A stretch of DNA of 64,000 nt from UBA2336 sp964419145 (GTDB lineage Bacteria; Bacteroidota; Bacteroidia; Cytophagales; Cyclobacteriaceae), in assembly GCA_964419145.1 (NCBI GenBank), contig CAYQOM010000010.1:1-64000 (forward strand). The letters run 5' to 3'. Below the pieces are notes generated by a model that was given only the letters and a program-made list of their open reading frames with translations, had not been told where the DNA came from and did not search any database. The position numbers and the translations under genes are program-made. Of the stretch, positions 8,309-16,477 are shown one piece after another (the first letter of the stretch is position 1; every line of letters begins with the position of its first letter).

Positions 8309-9205
8309 TTAGAATTTTGTCTCGCTGTCCCAGTTCCTGATTAAGTCAGCCAGACTTTTGTGTGTTTTTTGTTCAAGGAAAGTGACAAAGGCATCATCGT
8401 TCATCTTTTCTTTCTGTTCTTTCAGGGCGTTCCAAAGTTTTACAGTTACTGATTTACCACCTGCATCGTAAATTTTTCCGGCACCGGCATGCCAGCGGCT
8501 TTGAAACCAACCGTAGTTTTTAGCATGTTGCTGCCCGATTTCATTATAGCGTTCTTCAATATCCTGTAACCTTGTGTATGTGTATTCTTTAGCGCCCGCA
8601 GCAACAACCATGTTAGGAAATACGGTAAGGGCCGGTAATGATTCGGGTTCTTGCTCGGCAACATAAGTGTGTAGAAAAATATTGCAGAACAGTTCACCCA
8701 TCCACTTACGTTGCATCGTTAATCCACCCTGTATGTGAAATGCGTGACCCAACTCGTGTATGGCCAGCAAATCGAAGAAGGGCTGCATGGTTAATTTCCC
8801 CTCTTTACTGGTATAAGCAGTCCGTACCTGATCAGCCAATTCTTTGGGTAGTTGATCCAGTGGAGGAAGGAAACTTTGCCAAAAGGGATTGTCTTCAATG
8901 GCTACAATCAACGTTTTTTCATTTGTATAATGAGGCATTCCATACACCGGAAATGAGGTGTAGGTACTCCAGTCTGCGGCTGATAACACAAGAAGGGTTA
9001 TGGCGGGCTTATAGCCCAGTAGCTGTTCATGATACCGAATGGCGTTGGCCAGCCGTTGCGCAATAGAAGAGGCGGGTTGTTCAAAAGTCTTACTGCTGTA
9101 GGCTTCAAATTCAGTTTGTTCGAGTTTGCTCAACTTTTCGAATGACTGAGCGTGCAATGCTGAAGTGCTCAGCAGTAAGAACAAAAAGCTTTTTAAGACC
9201 TTCAT
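8309..9205 (-). CDS. Exported zinc metallopeptidase-like protein
   Basis: A protein of 298 residues with a signal peptide ending ALHAQS. It contains the zinc-protease signature HELGHAFHIQ (HExxH) near residue 150. About 19 residues later comes a Glu in WMGELFCN that fits the third ligand of a gluzincin-type site. The remainder is not a recognised family. It should act in the periplasm or at the cell surface. It starts 11 bp after the response regulator, so it is probably the first effector gene of the cluster. Whether it is a protease is untested; some HExxH proteins of this type are not. Confidence 0.75.
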   Translation of the reverse strand: MKVLKSFLFLLLSTSALHAQSFEKLSKLEQTEFEAYSSKTFEQPASSIAQRLANAIRYHEQLLGYKPAITLLVLSAADWSTYTSFPVYGMPHYTNEKTLIVAIEDNPFWQSFLPPLDQLPKELADQVRTAYTSKEGKLTMQPFFDLLAIHELGHAFHIQGGLTMQRKWMGELFCNIFLHTYVAEQEPESLPALTVFPNMVVAAGAKEYTYTRLQDIEERYNEIGQQHAKNYGWFQSRWHAGAGKIYDAGGKSVTVKLWNALKEQKEKMNDDAFVTFLEQKTHKSLADLIRNWDSETKF

Positions 9206-9216
9206 AGTATTGTGGT

Positions 9217-9846
9217 TTAAACCAATTTCTCATTGATGGCCTTGCTTACGGCCTCTGTTTGCGAATGCACCTGCAATTTTTCGTAAACTTTTTTAATGTG
9301 TGTGCGTACTGTATCGAGACTGATTTCCAGTTGTGCGGCAATCATTTTATAACTGTTGCCACTGCTGAGTGATGCCAGAATTTCTTTTTCGCGTGTGGTG
9401 AGCTGGTATGGATTTTCATTTCCAGGCTTGCGCATGGATTCAATAACCATGCGGGCAATACTGGGCGACATCGGGGCCCCTCCGGTTAACGCTTCATCGA
9501 TGGCATCAAATAACTTTTCGGATAAATGTTTCTTGAGTAAATACCCACTGGCTCCGGCTTTTAACGCTTCAAATACGTGCTCATTATCATCAAATACCGT
9601 TAGCATGATAATCGGCACGGTGCTGTTGAATTTTCGGATTTGTTTTACTGCTTCTATACCCGACATGCCCGGCATGTCAATGTCCATCAATACAATGGTG
9701 GGTTGAATGGCTTTGATGTGTTGAGTGGCCTGTAACACGTTATCATGTGCTGCTTCAACTGTATAACCATTTTTTGCATTGATTAAACTGCACAGGCTTT
9801 CCCGCAGCAGCGGATTGTCTTCATAAATAAGGGCTTGAACAGCCAT
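9217..9846 (-). CDS. Response regulator, NarL/LuxR type
   Basis: A protein of 209 residues. The receiver domain (about 1-125) carries the phosphoacceptor Asp55 in IVLMDIDMPGMSG, an acidic pair near residues 9-10, the Thr in MLTVFDD and the Lys in GYLLKKHL. The C-terminal LuxR helix-turn-helix (about 145-205) contains LTTREKEILASLSSG and SLDTVRTHIKKVYEKL. It follows the histidine kinase gene by 53 bp and precedes the metallopeptidase gene by 11 bp, so the kinase is its likely partner and the downstream envelope genes its likely targets. The target claim is inferred from gene order. Confidence 0.93.
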   Translation of the reverse strand: MAVQALIYEDNPLLRESLCSLINAKNGYTVEAAHDNVLQATQHIKAIQPTIVLMDIDMPGMSGIEAVKQIRKFNSTVPIIMLTVFDDNEHVFEALKAGASGYLLKKHLSEKLFDAIDEALTGGAPMSPSIARMVIESMRKPGNENPYQLTTREKEILASLSSGNSYKMIAAQLEISLDTVRTHIKKVYEKLQVHSQTEAVSKAINEKLV

Positions 9847-9899
9847 AGGTAAAATTTATATAAAGTAAAGCGAATGTTCCTGATGTAGGTATACCCCAA

Positions 9900-11927
9900 T
9901 CATGTGAGGGGTATTTCCACCAAAACCTCTGTGCCGTGATCCAGACTGCTTTTTCGCTGTAAACGCGCATGCATTTCACGTGCCCGCGCCTCCATGTTGC
10001 GTAATCCATTCCCCGCTTTGACGGTGGCTTCTTCAAAACCCTTTCCATTATCGGTGACCAGTAGTGTGAGCATATCATTAGCATGTGTTAAGGTCACCTG
10101 CACTTCGCTGCCCTCGCTATACTTGGCAGCATTGTTCAGCGCTTCTTTATAAATCAAAAACAGGTTCTTTCTTTTTTCGGCATTCAGGTGTATGTGATTG
10201 GCTTGCTCGGGTATTTGAAAATGAATGGCGATGCCTTTCGGTTCCAATATTTCTGCGGCAAACTCTTTCATTTTAATGATGAGTTTTTCCAACGTATCAT
10301 TTTCCGGATTTATCGCCCACACAATATCCGACATGCTTTCCATCATGCGTCCGGATTGTTCATGAATGCGCTGGAAATGATTGCCCGCATTTCCATTTTG
10401 TTGGGTTAGCCCTATCTGGCTAATAATGTTGATGCTTGAAAGTGCTGAACCTAAATCGTCATGAAGATCGCGGGCTATGTGGCTGCGCATTTTTTCAATT
10501 TCAAGTTGGCGCCTGGTGCGATTAACCACCCGGTAACGGTTCACCAAAAGTGTACTGATGATGATAACAGAGATCAGCGCAATACCAATGATGGTTTGTC
10601 TTGCCTGCTGCCGGTCAAGTTCGGCTTCCTGTACTTGTTGTTGTGCTTTTAAAAGGGCGATTTCATTTTCTTTTTGCGCCACTTCGTATTGCGTTTCCAA
10701 TTGAGAGATACGAAGTTTAACTTCCTTTCCCTCCAACGAATCAGTTAGTTCATGTTGACGAATCAATTGTTTGTAGGCTTCTTCATAATTTTTTTCCTGA
10801 ATGTAGAACTCCCTGAGGAATGTAACAGCATTTAACTCGCTGGTTAGCTCACCGCTGGCTTGAGCCTGAGCCACGCTCTCCTCAAGTTTTTGCAAGGCAA
10901 GTGATTTTCGGGTTTGATCTTCGTTGGCTTGTTGGGTGTAGATGCGTCCTTTCTCAGCCGAGATAAACGCATCATATCGCGTGATGCCAATTGCTTTGAA
11001 AATTTTTTCACCTCGGTCGAAATAGTTGAGTGCTTCTTGTAAGCGATTCATTTTTTGATAGATCTTGCCCAGGTTTACGTAGTTCTTTCCAATTTCCTCC
11101 AGTTGCTGTAGTTCTTCATTTATTTTTAATGACTTATGTTGTAATTCCAAAGCCTGCGCAAAACGCTCGGTGTCCATCGATACGTTGGCCAGGTTATTAT
11201 ACATCATGGCAATACCACGTTTATCATTGCGTTTTACACGGATCGCCAGCGACTTCTGGAAATACTGTTCTGATTTTTCATAATCTTTTTGCTCGTAAAA
11301 AATATTTCCTAAGGAGTTATAGCAGAAGGATAGGCCTGGTTCATTATTAAGTTCTTCAAATAAAGTGAGTGCCTTAAAAACTGATTCCTCGCGCTTGGAT
11401 GCCTGGTTGAGGCGGGCATACACATTTGACATGTTCAGGTAGTTGCCGGCCATGTTGTCCTTTCCAATAACCGACTCACCCAGCGCTGCATTTCGTTCAT
11501 AGGCTGCTAGTGCTTCGGCATATTGACCGAAATTATTATTGAATACGCCCCAACTGGTTAAATAAATTGAGAGTGCTTTTTTATCGGGATTTTTTTCGAG
11601 GTAATTTTTTGCCTGATTAAAAAAATACAAAGCACTGTCGCGGTTACCAATGGACGAGTACACACTGGCCAACCGAACATAAGCCGAACTTATCCATTTG
11701 CCGGGTACACCGTTTTCGTGCATGGCAATGGCCTCTTTAAAATACGCCCGGGCTTTTTTATTGTCGCTACGTTCACTGGCAACACCAAGATTAACTAGCG
11801 TTCTGGCATGAGTTGAGTCTTTCAGGTTTTTATTGACAATGTTGAGCATACTGTCAATTCTGTTTTGGGCATTAAGCTGGGAGGACATCAGAAGAATCAG
11901 AAGAAAGAGTAGGATTAGGCGCGGCAT
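9900..11927 (-). CDS. TPR-containing sensor histidine kinase (HisKA_3 type)
   Basis: A protein of 675 residues from the ATG at 11927, where a signal peptide ending LNAQ begins; the longer frame from 11975 is not credible. Residues about 25-400 are tetratricopeptide repeats, probably periplasmic. A coiled coil is followed by one membrane segment (about 445-465). The dimerisation domain has HDDLG with phosphorylated His at about 489. The ATPase domain has NNAAKYSEG, VTDNGKGF and GNGLRNMEARA. This architecture is common in Bacteroidota and pairs with NarL-type regulators such as the next gene. The signal sensed is unknown. Confidence 0.92.
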   Translation of the reverse strand: MPRLILLFLLILLMSSQLNAQNRIDSMLNIVNKNLKDSTHARTLVNLGVASERSDNKKARAYFKEAIAMHENGVPGKWISSAYVRLASVYSSIGNRDSALYFFNQAKNYLEKNPDKKALSIYLTSWGVFNNNFGQYAEALAAYERNAALGESVIGKDNMAGNYLNMSNVYARLNQASKREESVFKALTLFEELNNEPGLSFCYNSLGNIFYEQKDYEKSEQYFQKSLAIRVKRNDKRGIAMMYNNLANVSMDTERFAQALELQHKSLKINEELQQLEEIGKNYVNLGKIYQKMNRLQEALNYFDRGEKIFKAIGITRYDAFISAEKGRIYTQQANEDQTRKSLALQKLEESVAQAQASGELTSELNAVTFLREFYIQEKNYEEAYKQLIRQHELTDSLEGKEVKLRISQLETQYEVAQKENEIALLKAQQQVQEAELDRQQARQTIIGIALISVIIISTLLVNRYRVVNRTRRQLEIEKMRSHIARDLHDDLGSALSSINIISQIGLTQQNGNAGNHFQRIHEQSGRMMESMSDIVWAINPENDTLEKLIIKMKEFAAEILEPKGIAIHFQIPEQANHIHLNAEKRKNLFLIYKEALNNAAKYSEGSEVQVTLTHANDMLTLLVTDNGKGFEEATVKAGNGLRNMEARAREMHARLQRKSSLDHGTEVLVEIPLT

Positions 11928-12002
11928 GGGACTTTTGTAATTTACCAAGATAAGCAATGAACCTGAATCGTCCATAAAGCAGAACGATTGAAATTGCCTT
12001 AG

Positions 12003-12040
12003 GGAAAAACCTCAGGTTTCGAGGTTTTTCCTTAGTTTTG
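12003..12040 (+). promoter_or_regulatory. Hairpin abutting a TAnnTTTG element upstream of ftsK
   Basis: A perfect 11-bp stem (GGAAAAACCTC at 12003-12013, GAGGTTTTTCC at 12021-12031) is followed after one base by TAGTTTTG (12033-12040), which fits the Bacteroidota -7 consensus TAnnTTTG. The ATG of ftsK is at 12061, so transcription would start near 12046. No TTG sits at the right distance upstream, and the hairpin occupies the -33 region. It lies between divergent genes, so it may be an operator or simply a strong stem. Confidence 0.5.
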
Positions 12041-12060
12041 AGTACTTTTTAAACTTATCG

Positions 12061-14508
12061 ATGGCTCAGAATACCTATAAATCAAACACATTTAAAAAAC
12101 CTGAGAAAGAGAGAAAAAGCAAGACATCCAAGAACAGCAAATTCAATTTTGATTTTTTTACCGATCCGCGTTTCGGGTTGGCGTTCGGTTTTGTAATTCT
12201 TATCTCGGCAGTTTTTTTGTTCATCGCATTCGTGTCGTACCTGTTTACCGGTAAGGCTGATCATAGTGTTGTGGAAGGAGTGGCACAAGGCGGCTTATTG
12301 GAATCAGGTCTTGAGACAGAAAACTGGCTTGGCTTGTATGGCGCCATGGCATCACATTACTTTATTTTTCGTTGGTTTGGCGTGTCTGCTTTTCTGGTGC
12401 CGTTCGTGTTGTTTTTGCTGGGCTACAAGCTGGCATTTAAACGGACTTTGTTACCGATTTCAAGTTCACTGATTTTCAGTGTCTTCACCAGCCTGTGGCT
12501 GTGCCTGTTGTTTGGCTACTTAACCCTGAATGTGGATGGCGTAACAGAATGGAGTTTTCTCGGTGGCGGACTAGGTTACCAGATGGCCATGATCTCGCAT
12601 GGCTTATTGGGTTGGGGAACGTTTTTGTTGCTTGTGCTTTCGCTGTTTTTGTTCATCATTTTCTTTTTTAATGTTACTTCTATTCCGGCCTTTCTTCCTG
12701 CTGATCCAAAACCGATGGGCAACGATGCCATCTTAAAAGAAGAAGCTGCTCCTGCCTATACGGATGATCAGGATAACTGGCCCAAACAAGTGGAGAAGGA
12801 TGAGGAAGAAATTCCTGAGCCCGTGGTGTTAGTTAAACCACAGGAACCGGTTGTTCCAGTTAAAGAAGTAAAACTTGAAGTTGATAAGGCCGAGGCGGTT
12901 AAGAAAGAAAAGGAAAAAGCGGAGCCGGATTTTATCATCGAGGAACGAACCGAAACGGATGAGGTAGCAGAGAAACTGGTTGAAGATAAGGGCGTGTATG
13001 ATCCTACGCTCGACTTAAGTAAATATAAGTTTCCGCCACTTGAATTGCTCAATGAATATGATACCGGAAAGGTTCAGGTAACGCAGGAGGAACTTAACCA
13101 GAACAAAGACAAAATTCTGGCTACACTTACCAATTTTAAAATCGGCATTTCCAGCATTAAGGCAACCATTGGCCCGACCGTAACACTTTACGAGATTGTG
13201 CCTGATGCCGGTATCAAAATATCACGAATCAAAAACCTGGAAGATGATATTGCCTTGAGTTTAGCGGCTTTGGGTATTCGTATCATCGCACCTATCCCCG
13301 GCAAGGGAACTATTGGTATAGAAGTACCGAATAAGAATCGCGAGATGGTAAGCATCCGCTCAGTGCTCTCTACAGTTTCGTTTCAAAAAACAGATAAGGA
13401 ATTACCGGTTGCGCTGGGAAAAACAATCTCCAACGAAGTGTTGGTCATCGATCTGGCCAAGATGCCTCACTTGCTGGTAGCCGGTGCTACGGGTCAGGGT
13501 AAATCGGTAGGGTTAAATGTTATTCTCGGCTCCTTATTATATAAGCGTCATCCATCGCAATTGAAATTTGTATTGGTTGATCCGAAGAAAGTAGAGATGG
13601 CGCTGTTCAGTAAAATTGAGCGGCATTACCTGGCCAAACTTCCCAACAGTGAGGAGGCGATCATTACCGATACACGCAAAGTGGTACATACATTGAACTC
13701 GCTGTGTATTGAAATGGAAAACCGGTACGAAATTTTGAAAGATGCCGGAGCACGAAACCTGAAAGAGTACAACGCGAAATTTGTCGCACGCAAACTCAAT
13801 CCAAAAGAAGGCCACCGTTTTCTGCCTTACATTGTGTTGGTGATTGATGAGTTGGCTGATTTAATGATGACGGCCGGCAAAGAAGTGGAAACACCCATCG
13901 CGCGATTGGCCCAGTTGGCGCGTGCCATTGGTATTCATTTGGTTGTTGCTACACAACGTCCATCGGTCAACGTAATAACCGGTGTAATCAAAGCTAACTT
14001 CCCGGCTCGTTTGTCTTTCCGGGTAACTTCCAAGGTTGATTCGCGCACCATTCTCGATACCGGTGGAGCCGATCAATTGGTGGGCATGGGCGATATGTTG
14101 TTATCATCCGGTTCAGATATTATTCGTTTGCAGTGTCCGTTTGTTGATACACCTGAAATTGAACGCATTTGCGAATACATCGGATCACAACGTGGATATG
14201 ATTCAGCATACTTGTTACCGGAGTACGAAGATGAAGAAAGCGGTGCATCAACGGTTGACCTATCAGAACGTGATGCCTTGTTTGAAGAGGCGGCAAAACT
14301 CATTGTTATGCACCAGCAGGGAAGTACTTCCCTGATTCAGCGCAAGCTGAAACTGGGCTATAACCGGGCCGGTCGCCTGATCGACCAGCTTGAAGCTGCA
14401 GGAATTGTGGGGCCTTTTGAGGGCAGTAAAGCCCGCGAGGTACTGATTAAGGATGACATGAGTTTGGAACAATTATTGAGTGGTTTGAAGGAAAAACACG
14501 GCCAGTAA
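12061..14508 (+). CDS. ftsK: DNA translocase FtsK
   Basis: A protein of 815 residues, the usual length for Bacteroidota FtsK. The N-terminus has four to five membrane segments (about 40-215). An acidic, Lys/Glu/Pro-rich linker covers about 225-330. The alpha/beta motor domain has Walker A GATGQGKS near residue 475 and Walker B VLVIDELADLMM. The C-terminal gamma winged helix has STSLIQRKLKLGYNRAGRLIDQLE. FtsK is a hexameric ATPase that pumps DNA through the division septum and activates XerCD dimer resolution. It is divergent from the kinase gene and 47 bp upstream of lolA. Confidence 0.97.
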   Translation: MAQNTYKSNTFKKPEKERKSKTSKNSKFNFDFFTDPRFGLAFGFVILISAVFLFIAFVSYLFTGKADHSVVEGVAQGGLLESGLETENWLGLYGAMASHYFIFRWFGVSAFLVPFVLFLLGYKLAFKRTLLPISSSLIFSVFTSLWLCLLFGYLTLNVDGVTEWSFLGGGLGYQMAMISHGLLGWGTFLLLVLSLFLFIIFFFNVTSIPAFLPADPKPMGNDAILKEEAAPAYTDDQDNWPKQVEKDEEEIPEPVVLVKPQEPVVPVKEVKLEVDKAEAVKKEKEKAEPDFIIEERTETDEVAEKLVEDKGVYDPTLDLSKYKFPPLELLNEYDTGKVQVTQEELNQNKDKILATLTNFKIGISSIKATIGPTVTLYEIVPDAGIKISRIKNLEDDIALSLAALGIRIIAPIPGKGTIGIEVPNKNREMVSIRSVLSTVSFQKTDKELPVALGKTISNEVLVIDLAKMPHLLVAGATGQGKSVGLNVILGSLLYKRHPSQLKFVLVDPKKVEMALFSKIERHYLAKLPNSEEAIITDTRKVVHTLNSLCIEMENRYEILKDAGARNLKEYNAKFVARKLNPKEGHRFLPYIVLVIDELADLMMTAGKEVETPIARLAQLARAIGIHLVVATQRPSVNVITGVIKANFPARLSFRVTSKVDSRTILDTGGADQLVGMGDMLLSSGSDIIRLQCPFVDTPEIERICEYIGSQRGYDSAYLLPEYEDEESGASTVDLSERDALFEEAAKLIVMHQQGSTSLIQRKLKLGYNRAGRLIDQLEAAGIVGPFEGSKAREVLIKDDMSLEQLLSGLKEKHGQ

Positions 14509-14555
14509 CGTATTTTTGCAGCCGCTTTAGTTAATCGTTTACCAGTAAAATAAAC

Positions 14556-15197
14556 ATGAAAAAGTACGCTATCGCACTTCTTTTGGCGCTTTTTGCCAAA
14601 GCATCCTTCGCCCAGTATGATCCCAAGGCCCTCGAAATTCTCGAGGCCATGAGTAAAAAATATAAAGCATACACCTCGTTTGAAGCCAATATCACCTCCA
14701 GCATGACCAATGATGTGGAGGGTATCAAAGAAGAGTTCAAGGGTAAAATCACGGTTAAAGGTGACAAATTCCGCCTGGCGATGGATGATCAGGAAATCAT
14801 CAATAACGGAACTACGGTATGGACATACCTGCCTGCCGCTAAGGAAGTAAATATTGATAATTACGATCCGGATGCGGATGAGATCAATCCATCAAAGATT
14901 TATGAATTATATAAGAAAGGATTCAAGTACCTGTATCTGGAAGACCAGACCGAAAACGGTGTATTGTGTGAGGTAGTTGATCTGGTTCCTGAAAAGAAAG
15001 ATGCACAGTATTTCAAAATCAAAATGAATATTGGCAAGAAAGACCGCAGTATTCAAAGCTGGACAATGTTTGATAAAAGCGGCAATAAGTACAAGTACTC
15101 TATCACAAAGTTTTCGCCAAACGTTGCTGTAGCCGATGCATTCTTTACGTTTGACCCCAAAAAATACCCGGGCGTAGAAGTAATTGACTTACGATAG
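14556..15197 (+). CDS. lolA: Outer-membrane lipoprotein carrier protein LolA family
   Basis: A protein of 213 residues with a signal peptide ending SFAQ. The mature part fits the LolA fold: an early helix with ALEILEAMSKKYKAYTSFEANI, then alternating strands such as GKITVKGDKFRLAMDDQEIINNGTTVWTYLP. In the family the periplasmic carrier moves lipoproteins from the LolCDE complex to the outer membrane. It follows ftsK by 47 bp, the same neighbour relation I know from other Bacteroidota, and is followed by a strong terminator. Whether it is the only LolA of the genome cannot be seen. Confidence 0.88.
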   Translation: MKKYAIALLLALFAKASFAQYDPKALEILEAMSKKYKAYTSFEANITSSMTNDVEGIKEEFKGKITVKGDKFRLAMDDQEIINNGTTVWTYLPAAKEVNIDNYDPDADEINPSKIYELYKKGFKYLYLEDQTENGVLCEVVDLVPEKKDAQYFKIKMNIGKKDRSIQSWTMFDKSGNKYKYSITKFSPNVAVADAFFTFDPKKYPGVEVIDLR

Positions 15198-15213
15198 AAA
15201 TAAACTATATCAC

Positions 15214-15251
15214 AAAGACCCGGAGGCTTTCGAAAGCTTCCGGGTCTTTTT
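15214..15251 (+). terminator. Rho-independent terminator after lolA
   Basis: A stem of about 17 bp (AAAGACCCGGAGGCTTT paired with AAAGCTTCCGGGTCTTT, with one G-T pair and a four-base loop) is followed by TTTTTATTTTT. It closes the ftsK-lolA unit. The T-rich tail contains TATTTTTA (15251-15258), which could serve as the -7 element of pyrF, whose ATG is at 15263. Confidence 0.88.
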
Positions 15252-15262
15252 ATTTTTAGACT

Positions 15263-16087
15263 ATGAATAAAAAGCAGCTTGTTGAGCAGATAAAAAAGAA
15301 GCAATCCTACCTCTGTGTGGGATTGGATACGGACATAGAAAAGATACCCGATCACCTGAAGGGAGAAAAAGATCCGGTGTTTGAATTCAACAAACAGATT
15401 ATTGATGCTACACACAAGTACTGCGTAGCCTATAAGCCGAACATTGCTTTCTACGAAGCGCTAGGCCCGAAAGGGTGGGAGAGTCTTCAAAAAACATTGG
15501 AATACATTCCGAAAGATTGCTTTACGATTGCTGATGCTAAACGTGGCGATATCGGGAATACATCCTCATTGTATGCGCGGGCATTTTTTGAAAACATGAA
15601 CTTTGATTCGATTACGGTAGCACCTTATATGGGTGAAGATTCCGTTAAACCGTTTTTGCAATTCAAAGATAAGTGGGTGATCCTGTTGGCGCATACGTCA
15701 AATCCGGGCAGTGCCGATTTTCAATTGATTGAATCCAAAGTAACCGACAGGAGGTTGTATGAAGAAGTTATCCTAAAAGCCAAAACATGGTCGACACCCG
15801 AACAGCTTATGTTTGTTGTGGGTGCCACACAAGCTGATAAAATGAAGCACATACGCGAGCTGGCTCCTGATCATTTTTTTCTGGTGCCCGGCATTGGCGC
15901 GCAGGGCGGTGACCTGGAAATGGTTTCGAAACACGGCATGAATAAGGAGTGTGGCCTTTTGGTGAATTCTGCCCGCGCCATCATTTATGCTTCTTCCGGA
16001 AACGATTTTGCGCAAGCAGCAGCCCGTGAAGCCAAATCAGTTCAGGAGCAGATGCGTGTGTTTCTGGAGTTAATGGAAAAATTGTAG
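15263..16087 (+). CDS. pyrF: Orotidine 5'-phosphate decarboxylase
   Basis: A protein of 274 residues, typical of the longer type 2 OMP decarboxylases. It shows YLCVGLDTDIEKIP, AYKPNIAFYEALG, and the catalytic ADAKRGDIGNTSSLYARAFF with the essential Asp-x-Lys. The phosphate-binding PGIGAQGGD follows, and a late Arg-containing segment is VNSARAIIYAS. It converts OMP to UMP, the last step of pyrimidine synthesis. It starts only 11-12 bases after the terminator stem, so its mRNA would be leaderless or nearly so unless it is read through from lolA. Confidence 0.96.
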   Translation: MNKKQLVEQIKKKQSYLCVGLDTDIEKIPDHLKGEKDPVFEFNKQIIDATHKYCVAYKPNIAFYEALGPKGWESLQKTLEYIPKDCFTIADAKRGDIGNTSSLYARAFFENMNFDSITVAPYMGEDSVKPFLQFKDKWVILLAHTSNPGSADFQLIESKVTDRRLYEEVILKAKTWSTPEQLMFVVGATQADKMKHIRELAPDHFFLVPGIGAQGGDLEMVSKHGMNKECGLLVNSARAIIYASSGNDFAQAAAREAKSVQEQMRVFLELMEKL

Positions 16088-16111
16088 CTTTGTTAAGCTA
16101 CGAGGAAATTT

Positions 16112-16315
16112 ATGGATGTAACCACATTTTTAAATCGATTCGAATCTCTTCCAAAGAGAATCCAACGCCAGATTATTGACTTGGCAGAAAATCTAATTCA
16201 ACAAGGTGCCAAAAGGCAACTGAAGAAACGAAACTTTTCGTTTGATTGGGAAAGCACCTTGAATAAAGATCGAAGTGCAGTGGATTTACAACACGAGGCC
16301 AACTCCTGGCGATGA
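16112..16315 (+). CDS. Small antitoxin-like protein (DUF2281/VapB type)
   Basis: A protein of 67 residues. The N-terminal half is helical (FLNRFESLPKRIQRQIIDLAENLIQ), as in DUF2281 and VapB-like antitoxins. The C-terminus, FSFDWESTLN followed by VDLQHEANSWR, matches the toxin-binding tail I know from small antitoxins of Bacteroidota and Chlorobi. Its stop overlaps the ATG of a short frame beginning MKYLADT, the start of a typical PIN-domain toxin, which is broken after 14 codons. The antitoxin therefore appears to be the surviving half of a pair. It lies 24 bp after pyrF. Confidence 0.65.
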   Translation: MDVTTFLNRFESLPKRIQRQIIDLAENLIQQGAKRQLKKRNFSFDWESTLNKDRSAVDLQHEANSWR

Positions 16316-16356
16316 AATATCTGGCTGATACAGTTATATATCCATCCAATAAATAA
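16312..16356 (+). pseudogene. Relic of a PIN-domain (VapC-like) toxin gene
   Basis: The ATG at 16312 overlaps the antitoxin stop (ATGA). The 14 codons read MKYLADTVIYPSNK and then stop. MKYLxDT is the canonical N-terminus of PIN-domain ribonuclease toxins, including the first catalytic Asp, but the remaining 120 or so residues are absent. A palindromic repeat element begins 5 bp after the stop (16361), so the element or a deletion at its edge probably removed the toxin. The call rests on seven recognisable residues plus gene order. Confidence 0.5.
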
Positions 16357-16360
16357 GTTT

Positions 16361-16454
16361 AACCACAAAGAACACACAAAGTTCACAAATCAAAAAAGCT
16401 GCTGAATTCTACCACTTTGAGACCTTTGTGTAAAACTTCGTGCCCTTTGTGGTT
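16361..16454. repeat. Palindromic element, CTTTGTG/CACAAAG family
   Basis: AACCACAAAG at 16361-16370 pairs with CTTTGTGGTT at 16445-16454. The similarity extends inward imperfectly over about 30 bp per arm (repeated words CACAAAG and TTTGTG). It lies between the toxin relic and the DUF2851 gene. The word pattern is close to the element at 53913-54003 inside the TolC-type gene, so both probably belong to one family of miniature repeats. Confidence 0.7.
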
Positions 16455-16477
16455 TCTGTATTTCTATTGCTTCTAAA

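Noticed and set aside
16112..16356. Functional VapBC toxin-antitoxin system
   Set aside because: The toxin frame ends after 14 codons, so at most an antitoxin remains.
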